From: Cnuella takakiae
Lineage (GTDB): Bacteria > Bacteroidota > Bacteroidia > Chitinophagales > Chitinophagaceae
Reading direction: 5' to 3'
Assembly (NCBI RefSeq): GCF_001953305.1
Contig: NZ_MTFE01000010.1
Coordinates: forward strand, 665,306-716,657
DNA length: 51,352 nucleotides
Numbering within the stretch: the stretch's first letter is position 1; each line of letters starts with the position of its first letter. A model generated the notes under the pieces. That model was not told the DNA's origin and searched no databases. It saw only the letters and a list, made by a program, of their open reading frames with translations. The translations under genes and the position numbers were made by a program. Below are positions 1 through 8,688 of this stretch, one piece after another.

Positions 1-97
1 TTTTGCGCCGCAAAGCTGGTATTTATTTATACAGAAAGGACTGGTGTAGATAAATTTTCTATCCGCTTGCAGGTACTGGGGTGGCACATCTTTTTAG

Positions 98-153
98 GAT
101 CGTGAATCGTGGGGCGTTCGTCGTCTGTTGTCTGTTGTCCATCGCCCATCACC
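98..153. repeat. Degenerate heptad repeat array, 8 units
   Basis: The 56 bases read as eight consecutive 7-bp words, for example GATCGTG, AATCGTG, TGTTGTC (twice), CATCGCC and CATCACC. It ends 18 bases before the ATG of the first small gene. No complementary arm was found here, unlike most other arrays of this type in the window. Confidence 0.6.
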
Positions 154-171
154 AAATTCAAACTATCCCAT

Positions 172-396
172 ATGGAAGAACTTTTCACTACCCAGATTTC
201 TCAAGGTGCCGGCAGCATGGCCTACCGTGTGGTATTTGACCAGGAGCAGTACCAGTTTATTCCCAATGGTTTTGAAGGCAGCAGCTTTGCCTTTCGCCGG
301 GAGCACGACGAGTGGCACCCGGTGGAACCCTTGCCCGAGACAGTGCAGGACCAGGCAGTGGAAGCACTGGAAAAATACCTCCTCTCGCAGCATTAG
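172..396 (+). CDS. Small conserved-looking hypothetical protein (74 aa)
   Basis: The ATG at 172 gives a 74-aa acidic protein without a signal peptide or membrane segment. An upstream in-frame start at 109 would run through the heptad repeat array, so 172 is preferred. The product has alternating hydrophobic and aromatic residues in the first 50 positions (AYRVVFDQEQYQF) and an amphipathic C-terminal helix ending EALEKYLLSQH. I do not recognise a named family. It lies directly upstream of the 2H phosphoesterase gene, separated by a 35-bp REP-like palindrome that begins six bases after the stop. It is therefore probably transcribed on its own. Function unknown. Confidence 0.6.
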   Translation: MEELFTTQISQGAGSMAYRVVFDQEQYQFIPNGFEGSSFAFRREHDEWHPVEPLPETVQDQAVEALEKYLLSQH

Positions 397-401
397 CTTT
401 T

Positions 402-436
402 CAACCCTATAAGGTTTTAAAAACCTTATAGGGTTG
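402..436. repeat. REP-like palindrome, class B
   Basis: A 35-bp near-perfect palindrome with 17-bp arms (left arm CAACCCTATAAGGTTTT) around a single central A. It lies just after the stop of the 74-aa gene and could act as a terminator. The same core, CCTA(T/C)AAGG with its complement, recurs at 29309-29343 close to the RAYT transposase gene. Confidence 0.75.
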
Positions 437-501
437 CCCGTACAGCAAGCTGCAGAAATCCTTCCTGGCAATTCTTTCAAAATCCTATCAATCACTGGTT
501 C

Positions 502-1023
502 TTGGTTCCCCTCATCCTTACGCTTCACCTCGACGAGGCTTCCTTTCAGTACTTCAACCAGTTGCGCAAAGCGCATTTTCCACCGGAGCGCAACTTTATA
601 GCTGCGCACCTGACGCTTTTTCACCACCTGCCCGATACACCTGAACTGCGGCAGCAGCTTGCCGGTGCTGCAGGCACCCAACAGCCCTTGCAGCTGGAAG
701 TTACCGGCCTGCGGTCGTTGGGTGGTGGCGTGGCTTTCCGCCTGCACTGCCCGCCTTTGCAGGCCTGGCACCGGCAGCTGCAGCAACAATGGTTTGACCT
801 GCTCACCCCGCAGGACCGGCAGCCCCTGCAGCCACATATAACGGTACAAAACAAGGTAATGCCGCCAGCAGCCCGCCAGCTCTTACAACAGCTTGAAGCC
901 GGTTTCACCCCATTCCACGTGCAGGCAGCCGGCGTACAGCTATGGGCTTATATGGGCGGTCCCTGGCAGCTATTGCAGGATTACCCTTTTGCTTCCTCTT
1001 CCGGCCAGGCGGCTGCAGTTTAG
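502..1023 (+). CDS. 2H phosphoesterase family protein (2'-5' RNA ligase / LigT-like)
   Basis: The 173-aa protein carries two H-x-[ST]-h signatures of the 2H phosphoesterase superfamily: HLTLFHHL at about residue 36 and PHITVQNKV at about residue 111. The length and the spacing of the two motifs fit single-domain LigT-like enzymes, which hydrolyse or ligate 2'-5' or cyclic phosphodiester bonds in RNA or nucleotides. The actual substrate cannot be told from sequence. The likely start is TTG at 502, because no in-frame ATG lies between the class B palindrome and the conserved N-terminal strand (LILTLHL). It is cytoplasmic, with no signal peptide. It is the last gene before an 800-bp gap. Confidence 0.85.
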   Translation: MVPLILTLHLDEASFQYFNQLRKAHFPPERNFIAAHLTLFHHLPDTPELRQQLAGAAGTQQPLQLEVTGLRSLGGGVAFRLHCPPLQAWHRQLQQQWFDLLTPQDRQPLQPHITVQNKVMPPAARQLLQQLEAGFTPFHVQAAGVQLWAYMGGPWQLLQDYPFASSSGQAAAV

Positions 1024-1822
1024 CCGGCCTGGAAACATTGCCTTGAGAACATACTACCGTTATTATTGGTCTAACCTTATTCCCACCCTGTCCCCACCTT
1101 CCTCCCACCATATCCCAGGTATAAGCCGTGTATATCCCTACTTTGTTCCCACTTTACCGTAACAGTGGGAATAGAAAATGGGAACTATGGTGCAGTTTGT
1201 CCAAATGCTGACCTGCGATCGGAACCGAAAAGCAGTTAAAAGCAATCAGTACTTTGTTATTTCCATGTGCTGCTTTGGAGTGGCAGGGTTTGCAGGTAGG
1301 CCCAAGCTATGATCGGGTTAAGCATGCAGGTACGCCGCTGCTACAATGGGGTGAACTCCGCCGAGCACAATCTGACCTAAGGCTTTGGTAAGCAGATAGA
1401 GCGAAGTGCATAATTGGATTGTGGTTCGCCCTGCAGCCATGCGTGGGCTTTTTATTTATACAGAATAACCCCTTCAAGGAGCGTTGTAAAACAGAAGCTG
1501 TTGGCCAAAATTTCCTGAGTTGCAAAGGTGTTGCTATGGTCAGGAGGATAGCTGTATCCCACCGCTTTCCTGCAATTATGGGTGCATCTACGCGGCCACC
1601 CGCGGAAAACTACGTCTCCCCTTAACAGAAAGTACTTTTTAGCTATATGTGTTTTCCATTAGCCTCCCGTTTTTACGCGTTTTTACGCGTTATACCTGAG
1701 CTGGTCTTACTAGTTTGGTGTTTGTTTTTCCTGTGCAGCTGACCTGCCGGCCTGCATTTGCACCAGCAAAAGTCCTGCATTTAGTCCGTAGTCCAAACCA
1801 AACAGGCACTTAGCCGTATCCC
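1024..1822. other. 800-bp intergenic region
   Basis: No convincing gene is present; the short ORFs have no recognisable family or start context. The region holds a hairpin at 1146-1171 (TTCCCACT with AGTGGGAA, plus an inner TTAC/GTAA pairing) and a direct repeat of TTTTTACGCG near 1673-1690. It also holds the 13-mer GCCCAAGCTATGA at 1300-1312, which recurs at 8387-8399 upstream of the second giant gene. The promoter of the first giant gene must lie here, but no full TAnnTTTG box was found. Confidence 0.5.
1146..1171. other. Stem-loop after the 2H phosphoesterase gene
   Basis: TTCCCACT pairs with AGTGGGAA, extended inward by TTAC with GTAA and one bulged C, giving about 12 paired bases. No T-run follows, so it may be an operator or a weak terminator. 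Confidence 0.4.
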
Positions 1823-4800
1823 ATGAATTCTAGCAAAACAACAATATGCGTTGGATTGCAGCACCTGTTACTGTTGCTTTTGTGTATGACGCTATGGAGC
1901 GTTCGTACACGGGCTGCTTCCGTTTATTTCAACAATGTTTACCAAGGAGCTGGTACTGGTTATAATGCGAGCAGCAGCCCCATTGCCAATATTACCCTGT
2001 TACAGGGTACCGGCTTCCGCTTTACTTCGCTCAACCCCGATGCTCCCAACTTTGTGGCCGATGCTGGTGGCAACGATATACGCGGTACGCTCAATTATGT
2101 GGATCCTACCGGAAGAGTAATACAGATTACCGGTATTGTTTCCCGTTTAGATAAAATAAACGGGGTTCCGGAAGGATTCTATTTCGTTGACCTGGTAAAT
2201 GGGAAAGGCTACCTGCTGGTGTTGGCAGGATCAGAGAGTATGTACAGAGCAGGTACCGATGTACGCACCTCGTCCGAAAGCACCCTGTTGTCTTCGCTGA
2301 ATACCACTGTAACAGACCAGCAGTCGGAGCCCCGCCTATCCATTGCCAATACATCGGCAGTGGAAAATGCAGGCTTTATGGTTTTCAACCTGACGGTAAA
2401 CCCCGCAGCATCCAGCAATTTTTCTTTTACGCCCACCCTTGCTGCAGGCACGGCAACATCGCCTTCCGATTACACCACTTCCATGCAGTACAATACCGGC
2501 AATGGGTGGCAACCCGTGTCGGGCCCCATCAACGTGTCGGCCTCTGTTACTTCTTTCCAGATAAGGGTGCCGCTGGTAGATGATAATGTTGTGGAAAGCA
2601 ATGAAACTTTTATCCTGAACTCGGGGCCCATTACCGGGGGCAATTTCCTGAACCACCAGGGCACGTTTGGGCAAGCCTCCATCCTCGACAACGATGGCAA
2701 CCCGGCACCCATCAGCCAGTCCGATGTGGTATATACCTATGGCGATGGGCCGTTTACGCTCAACCCCAGCTCTCCCAACACTACCGGTGGCTACACCTAC
2801 AGCGTAACGGGTCCGGGAGGCGTGGTAATGCAAATGCAACAAACCAACAACTTTAGCATCCTGGGTGTGGGGGTTACACAGGTAACCATTTACCAGGCAC
2901 CAGGCAGCGGCTATGGCATGGGAACCCAGGTAGTTAAGGTAACGGTGCTGCCTGCTTCCCTGCAGATAAAGGCAATCGATAAAACGAAACTGTATGATGG
3001 CCTGGCATTTACCGGCGGCAACGGGGTTACATATACCGGGCTGGTGTACGGCGAAACTCCGGCCGTGCTTTCCGGAACCCTCCAGTACAGCGGCAGCTCG
3101 CAACAGGCGGTGAATGCCGGCACCTATGGCATCACTCCCGGCGGGCTGTCCAGCAACAACTACTCCATTACCTATGTGGGTGGCCAGCTCCATGTATTGA
3201 AAGCATCCCTCACCATCACTGCTGCCGACGAGGTGAAAACCTACGATGGCCAGCCATACAGCGGCGGCAACGGCGTAGGCTATGCGGGTTTTGTGGCGGG
3301 AGAAACAACTGCCGTGCTGCAGGGAGCGCTCAGGTATGGCGGCACAGCGCAGGGAGCAAAAAACGTTGCCACTTATGCCATCGCTCCATCGGGCTTTACG
3401 GCCACCAACTACAATGTCAGTTATATTAGCGGCAGGCTGGTGATCGATCCTGCACCGCTTACCATTTCTGCACAGGCGCAAAGCAAGGTGTACAACGGTC
3501 AGGTGTACAGCGGTGGCCACTCGGTTACCTACAATGGTTTTGTAAGCGGCGACAATGAAACCAATGCGCTTACAGGTACCCTTTCGTATACAGGCAACTG
3601 GCAGGGCGCCACTGCCGCCGGCACCTATACCATTACGCCACAGGGACAAACAGCGCCCAACTACATCATCACCTATGCCGATGGTACCTTGTATATCAAT
3701 AAGGCCACGCTGACCATTACCGTGCTGAACCGCACCAAAAACTACGACGGGCAGGTGTACAGCGCCGGTTATGATATTTCTTATGGTGTTTTTGTAAATG
3801 GCGAAAATCCGTCGGTATTAAGTGGAACGCTGGTATATGGCGGCAACGCACAGGCGGCGGTAAATGCCGGTAACTATACCATTACAGCCGGTGGGCTTTC
3901 TGCTGCCAATTATAATATCAATTATGTAACGGGCATCCTCACCATCAACAAGGTGCCATTGGAGGTGCGGCCCAACAACCATAGCAAAACCTACGATACA
4001 CAACCCTACAGTGGTGGCAACGGGGTGAGTTTTTCCGGTTTTATGAACGGCGAAACGCAAACGGTGCTGGGTGGCAATCTCACCTTTGGCGGTGCTGCGC
4101 AAGGCGCCGTAAATATGGGCAACTATACCCTTACTGCCAGCGGCTTTACGGCTGCCAACTATACCATTAGCTATACTGCGGGTACGCTCACCATCAACCC
4201 GGCGGTGCTTACTGTAACCACCCTCAGCCATACCAAGGCTTATGACGGTCTGGCTTACCAGGGCGGCAATGGTGTGCGCTATAGCGGGTTTGTAGGTAAC
4301 GAAACAGAAACTGTGCTGGGAGGCAACCTCCAATACAGCGGTGCTGCACAAGGAGCAAAGAATACCGGTACTTACGCTTTGTCGGCAGGCGGGTTGGCAG
4401 CCGCAAATTATACCATTCAGTACATGGCTGGTACGCTTACCATCACGCCCGCTCCACTAACCGTGCAGGCTCTTGCGCAAACAAAAGTGTACGACGGAAC
4501 GACTTTTGGCGGTACCCACAGTGTGCGCTACTCGGGCTTTGTGGCCGGTGAGTCGGAGGCGGTGCTGAACGGAACCCTCAGCTTCGGCGGCAACTGGCAA
4601 CCGGCCACTGCCGTGGGTGACTATTCCATCCAGCCTTTGGGTCTAACGGCTGCCAACTACCAAATCAACTATGTGGGCGGCACCCTCTCCATCACACCCG
4701 CAAACCTTGTTGCAACGGTTGACAACAAACAAAAAATTTATGACGGTCAAGTCTATGGCGGCGGCTATACCCTGTCGGTAAGCGGCTTTGCTCCCGGCGA

Positions 4801-7800
4801 GAACTACCAGGGCGTGTTGAGCGGCACCCCTGTTTTTGGAGGCTTTGCTTCAACGGCTGTTGGTGCGGGTAGCTATGCTATCAGTGCAGGCGGGCTTTCG
4901 GCTGCCAACTATACCATTACCTATGTGCCGGGTACCCTTACCATTAGTAAGGCGTCCCTGTTGGTAAGTGCCGGATCGGCTACCAAAACTTACGATGCCC
5001 AACCTTATGCAGGTGGAAACGGGGTCAGCTATAGCGGCTTTGTAGCTGGCGAAGATGCCACCATACTTGGGGGTAACCTTGTTTATGGTGGCACTGCGCA
5101 GACTGCCGTTCATGTGGGCAGCTATAGCATTATTCCCAGCGGACTTTCGGCAGCCAACTACGATATCACCTATAACAACGGTACCCTCACCATTAACCCG
5201 GCCCTGCTTACCGTTGCGGTAAACAGTATTGCCAAAACCTATGATGGTACAAGCTATAGTGGCGGCAATGGCATCAGCATCACCGGCTTTGTTGGTGGTG
5301 AAGATGCTTCCGCTTTGAGCGGCACTGCAGTTTACGGCGGTTCGGCACAAGGTGCCAGGGATGCGGACAGTTACACCTTAACGGCAAGTGGCTTGTCTGC
5401 ATACAACTATACCATCACCTATGTGGCGGGTACCCTTACCATCAACAAGGCACCTTTGCAGGTAAGGGCTGCAAATCAGATCAAAACCTACGATGGGCAG
5501 GTATTCAGTGGCACACATAGTGTTGTCTACACCGGCTTTGTGGTGGGAGAAACAGCAGCCGTGCTGGGAGGTACTATCAATTACGGCGGTAGCTGGCAAA
5601 GGGCTACCGGTGTTGGCACCTATGCCATACAGCCTTTTGGGCTAACGGCTGCCAACTACACCATTACCTACGAAGCTGGTGCCCTGGAAATCAGGCCTGC
5701 CCTGCTTACCATAATGGTGGACAATAAAGAGAAGACCTATGATGGCCGCCCATTTTCTGGTGGTTATACCCTCAGTTACCGTGGTCTGGTAGGCAATGAA
5801 ACAGCGCAAACGGCTCTTGTGGGTAACCCCCGTTTTGAAGGTGCTGCCATCAGTGCTACCTATGCGGGTAGCTACGGCATCACAGCGTCGGGGCTTACTG
5901 CTGCCAATTATACCATCCAATACGAGGGAGGTACGCTTACCATCCGTAAAGCGGCCCTGGTAGCTGCCGTTCAGTCTGCAGCCAAAATATATGATGGCCG
6001 CACTTACTCGGGTGGCAATGGTTTAAGCTTTACCGGTTTTGTGGCCGGTGAAAACGCCGCTGTGCTTGAAGGCAGTGCGCGTTACGGCGGTACGGCGCAG
6101 GGTGCCAAAAATGTAGGCAGCTATACCCTTACTGCCGATGGACTTTCGGCAGCCAACTACCTCATTAGCTATGTACCGGGTACCCTGGCAATCAGTCCCG
6201 CTACCCTGATAGCCAGGCTGGTCAATGCCGAAAAAATTTATGATGGCAAGCCCTGGCAGGGTGGGAGCGGTATTACCTACACCGGTTTTGTGCCGGGTGA
6301 AGATGCATCGGTGGTGGGAGGCAATCCCCAGTACGGTGGCACAGCACAGGGTGTGCGCCGGGCAGGTACCTATACCCTTAGCCTCAGCGGATTGCAGGCT
6401 GCCAACTATACCATTACTTATGAACCTGCTACCTTAACCATCCGCCCCGCACCACTTACGGTGAAGGTGCACGATGCCCGCAAGGTGTACGACGGCCGTC
6501 CATATGCCGGCACCCATGGCGTGAGCTATGCCGGTTTTGTAGCCGAGGAAACGCCAGCGGTGCTCACCGGAACCCTGGCCTACAGCGGCAACTGGCAGAC
6601 GGCCATCAATGCGGGTTCCTACCAGATTGTACCCGGCGGTATTGCGTCCGTCAACTATGCCATCAGTTTTCTTCCGGGCAGCCTGGTAATTGCCAAAGCG
6701 CCTCTTTTGGTAACGGCAGAAAATAAATCAAAGACCTACGACGGTCAGCCTTTCAGCCCTGCGGGGTATACGGTTGGCTACCAGGGTTTTGTTGCCGGTG
6801 AAGATGAACGCCAGCTTTCGGGCAGGCTCCTTTTTGGCGGTGCTGCCGCTACCGCCACCCGGGCAGGCAGTTATGCCATTGTTCCGGACGGACTGTGGGC
6901 GGCCAACTACGAACCCCATTTTGCCGCAGGCACCCTGGTTATCAACAAGGCGCCCCTGGTGGTGAAGGCCCTCGACCATTCCAAAACCTACGATGGGCAG
7001 CCTTTTCCTGCCACGGCTTATAAAGTAAGCTTTGGCGGTCTGGTACGGGGCGAAGAGCCGGGTACCGTGCTGCAGGGTACCCTGAAATTTGCCGGAACCG
7101 GCGTTACTGCTACCGATGCGGGCAGCTATGCCGTGCGTCCCGGTGGACTGAACGCCGCCAACTACGATATACGGTACGAGGATGGACTGCTCACCATCCA
7201 GAAAGCCGACCCCGTACTGGTGCTGCCCGACGTGGTAAAAACCTATGGCGACCCCGACTTCAGGCTGGCAACCCCGCAAAGCAAGAGCACGGGCCGGTTT
7301 AGTTTTGCCCTCAACAACGATTCGGTGGCCCTGCTGGCGGGCAGTACGGTAAAAGTGCTGAGCGTGGGCACGGCACCCATTATGGTATGGCAGGCCGAAG
7401 ACCGCAACTACAATGCGGCCAGCGCCAGTGCCCGCCTGGTGGTGAACAAGGCGCCCCTTATCGTAGTGGCCAATGGCGCTTACCGTTGTGTAAACGACAG
7501 CAACCCCACCCTTTCCTATACCATCAGGGGTTTTGTAAAAGGCGAGCATGCTGCCGTGCTGAGCGCCCAGCCGCAGGTAAGCACCACCGCTACCGCCAGC
7601 AGTCCCGCCGGCCTTTACCCCATCACCCTTACGGGCGGAGCCGCTGCCAACTACAGCTTTCGTTATGTGGAAAGTACCCTGCGGGTGAACAAACCGGTGC
7701 GCCAGCCGGTAGAGCTGCCGCTGGTATCGATGGTAAAAGGGGAAAGCGCACAACTCCATGCCCGTCCTTTTGGCACTGCTTACCAGTGGCTGCCGGCCAC

Positions 7801-8203
7801 AGGTCTTAGTGCGCCCAATGCGGCCAGCACCGAGGTGCGGGTGCAGCAGGACCAGGAGTTTACCGTAAAAGTGACCGAAAATACGGGTTGCGTGGTGGTG
7901 GACCGGGTGAAAGTGCGGGTATTTGAACAGGGCGGCCTTTATGTGCCCAATGCTTTTTCGCCCAACGGCGATGGCCGCAACGACCAGCTGCGGGTGATCG
8001 GGCCCGGGCTGAAGCTGAAATTCTTCCGGGTGTTCAACCGCTTTGGACAGATCATGTTTGAAACTGCCGACGCCAGCAGGGGCTGGGATGGCACCTTCAG
8101 GGGGACCCCTCAACCTGAGGATACCTATGTATGGGTGCTGATGGCAGAGAAAAAAGACGGCAGCCCATTGGAAGGAAAAGGGTTTGTGATCATTACCCGG
8201 TAA
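1823..8203 (+). CDS. Giant secreted MBG-repeat protein with T9SS type B sorting domain
   Basis: 2,126 aa. Order of parts: signal peptide (hydrophobic core LLLLLLCMTLW, cleavage near residue 32); a 130-aa module starting SVYFNN that is shared with the next giant protein; a Calx-beta-like domain (about 170-290, motif SAVENAGFMVFNLTV); one MBG-like domain; 17 tandem MBG-type repeats of about 83 aa (about 380-1795, core KxYDGxxYSGGNGV...AANYTITYxxGTLTI); two further MBG-like domains; an Ig/PKD-like domain; and a C-terminal domain (about 2037-2126, VPNAFSPNGDGRND...WDGTFRG) of the CHU_C / T9SS type B class. Such C-termini direct export through T9SS and go with PorP/SprF partners; a PorP/SprF gene lies downstream. 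A role as an adhesin or surface stalk is inference. The repeats fall into a four-domain higher-order period. Confidence 0.9.
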   Translation: MNSSKTTICVGLQHLLLLLLCMTLWSVRTRAASVYFNNVYQGAGTGYNASSSPIANITLLQGTGFRFTSLNPDAPNFVADAGGNDIRGTLNYVDPTGRVIQITGIVSRLDKINGVPEGFYFVDLVNGKGYLLVLAGSESMYRAGTDVRTSSESTLLSSLNTTVTDQQSEPRLSIANTSAVENAGFMVFNLTVNPAASSNFSFTPTLAAGTATSPSDYTTSMQYNTGNGWQPVSGPINVSASVTSFQIRVPLVDDNVVESNETFILNSGPITGGNFLNHQGTFGQASILDNDGNPAPISQSDVVYTYGDGPFTLNPSSPNTTGGYTYSVTGPGGVVMQMQQTNNFSILGVGVTQVTIYQAPGSGYGMGTQVVKVTVLPASLQIKAIDKTKLYDGLAFTGGNGVTYTGLVYGETPAVLSGTLQYSGSSQQAVNAGTYGITPGGLSSNNYSITYVGGQLHVLKASLTITAADEVKTYDGQPYSGGNGVGYAGFVAGETTAVLQGALRYGGTAQGAKNVATYAIAPSGFTATNYNVSYISGRLVIDPAPLTISAQAQSKVYNGQVYSGGHSVTYNGFVSGDNETNALTGTLSYTGNWQGATAAGTYTITPQGQTAPNYIITYADGTLYINKATLTITVLNRTKNYDGQVYSAGYDISYGVFVNGENPSVLSGTLVYGGNAQAAVNAGNYTITAGGLSAANYNINYVTGILTINKVPLEVRPNNHSKTYDTQPYSGGNGVSFSGFMNGETQTVLGGNLTFGGAAQGAVNMGNYTLTASGFTAANYTISYTAGTLTINPAVLTVTTLSHTKAYDGLAYQGGNGVRYSGFVGNETETVLGGNLQYSGAAQGAKNTGTYALSAGGLAAANYTIQYMAGTLTITPAPLTVQALAQTKVYDGTTFGGTHSVRYSGFVAGESEAVLNGTLSFGGNWQPATAVGDYSIQPLGLTAANYQINYVGGTLSITPANLVATVDNKQKIYDGQVYGGGYTLSVSGFAPGENYQGVLSGTPVFGGFASTAVGAGSYAISAGGLSAANYTITYVPGTLTISKASLLVSAGSATKTYDAQPYAGGNGVSYSGFVAGEDATILGGNLVYGGTAQTAVHVGSYSIIPSGLSAANYDITYNNGTLTINPALLTVAVNSIAKTYDGTSYSGGNGISITGFVGGEDASALSGTAVYGGSAQGARDADSYTLTASGLSAYNYTITYVAGTLTINKAPLQVRAANQIKTYDGQVFSGTHSVVYTGFVVGETAAVLGGTINYGGSWQRATGVGTYAIQPFGLTAANYTITYEAGALEIRPALLTIMVDNKEKTYDGRPFSGGYTLSYRGLVGNETAQTALVGNPRFEGAAISATYAGSYGITASGLTAANYTIQYEGGTLTIRKAALVAAVQSAAKIYDGRTYSGGNGLSFTGFVAGENAAVLEGSARYGGTAQGAKNVGSYTLTADGLSAANYLISYVPGTLAISPATLIARLVNAEKIYDGKPWQGGSGITYTGFVPGEDASVVGGNPQYGGTAQGVRRAGTYTLSLSGLQAANYTITYEPATLTIRPAPLTVKVHDARKVYDGRPYAGTHGVSYAGFVAEETPAVLTGTLAYSGNWQTAINAGSYQIVPGGIASVNYAISFLPGSLVIAKAPLLVTAENKSKTYDGQPFSPAGYTVGYQGFVAGEDERQLSGRLLFGGAAATATRAGSYAIVPDGLWAANYEPHFAAGTLVINKAPLVVKALDHSKTYDGQPFPATAYKVSFGGLVRGEEPGTVLQGTLKFAGTGVTATDAGSYAVRPGGLNAANYDIRYEDGLLTIQKADPVLVLPDVVKTYGDPDFRLATPQSKSTGRFSFALNNDSVALLAGSTVKVLSVGTAPIMVWQAEDRNYNAASASARLVVNKAPLIVVANGAYRCVNDSNPTLSYTIRGFVKGEHAAVLSAQPQVSTTATASSPAGLYPITLTGGAAANYSFRYVESTLRVNKPVRQPVELPLVSMVKGESAQLHARPFGTAYQWLPATGLSAPNAASTEVRVQQDQEFTVKVTENTGCVVVDRVKVRVFEQGGLYVPNAFSPNGDGRNDQLRVIGPGLKLKFFRVFNRFGQIMFETADASRGWDGTFRGTPQPEDTYVWVLMAEKKDGSPLEGKGFVIITR
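2956..7206 (+). repeat. 17 tandem MBG-type domain repeats (about 249 bp each)
   Basis: Seventeen units, each starting near a K-x-[YK]-YDG motif and ending at ANYxIxYxxGxLxI. Units 3, 7, 11 and 15 share GTHSV/GGHSV and N/S-WQ. Units 2, 6, 10 and 14 share AQGA[KR] (QGVR in 14). Units 4, 8, 12 and 16 share GY(T/D)-type cores and, in 8, 12 and 16, a preceding DNK/ENK. The array is thus four copies of an A-B-C-D block plus one extra D-like unit. Confidence 0.85.
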
Positions 8204-8688
8204 GTACATCATGGTTTATGCCGTAGCCAGGGAGCAAAAACCTGTATGTATCAATTTGGAAGGCACTTCCTACAGGTTGGGGCAATAATTGACGGGATCC
8301 TTATCCTGCACATTAAAATATACACGGCGCCTGTTTGATGGGCTTTATCCTATTTGGCTGAAGGCCCATCGCCAGCATCCTAGTATGCCCAAGCTATGAG
8401 GACTACGTATTTATCATAAGCGAAACCACGCAATACTCAATCCCGGTATTTACGGGCAAAAAAGAGTAGTGTTGCCGCCATTTTCGAAAAAATTCTAATA
8501 TGGCGTAGTGGTAAACCCTAACTGGAAAGATGGTGGTTATTATGTAGTACAGTTTATTTCAGGTTATAATGTATCATTATGCGCTATATATATAGTTGCT
8601 TTGCAAAAAAATCCATTTGCGCTAGCCGTTCCCCCATTTGCCCGGTGGTGCCGGTATCTTTTTGCCTGATGGAGCATACCTATTATTC
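8204..8688. other. 485-bp intergenic region between the two giant genes
   Basis: No gene was seen. A weak inverted repeat GATGGGC (8337-8343) with GCCCATC (8364-8370) could be a terminator, though without a T-run. The 13-mer GCCCAAGCTATGA at 8387-8399 is shared with the region upstream of the first giant gene. The last 180 bases are AT-rich and presumably carry the promoter of the second giant gene; I could not place a clear -7 box. Confidence 0.45.

Noticed and set aside
1307-1625. Small open frames in the 800-bp gap (72 and 68 aa)
   Set aside because: Opposite strands overlapping each other, no family resemblance, no start signals.
2336-3649. 437-aa minus-strand open frame opposite the MBG repeats
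   Set aside because: It repeats with the coding-strand period and has no domain of its own.
6728-8212. 494-aa minus-strand open frame opposite the end of the first giant gene
   Set aside because: Shadow of the biased, repetitive coding strand; no start context or recognisable motif.
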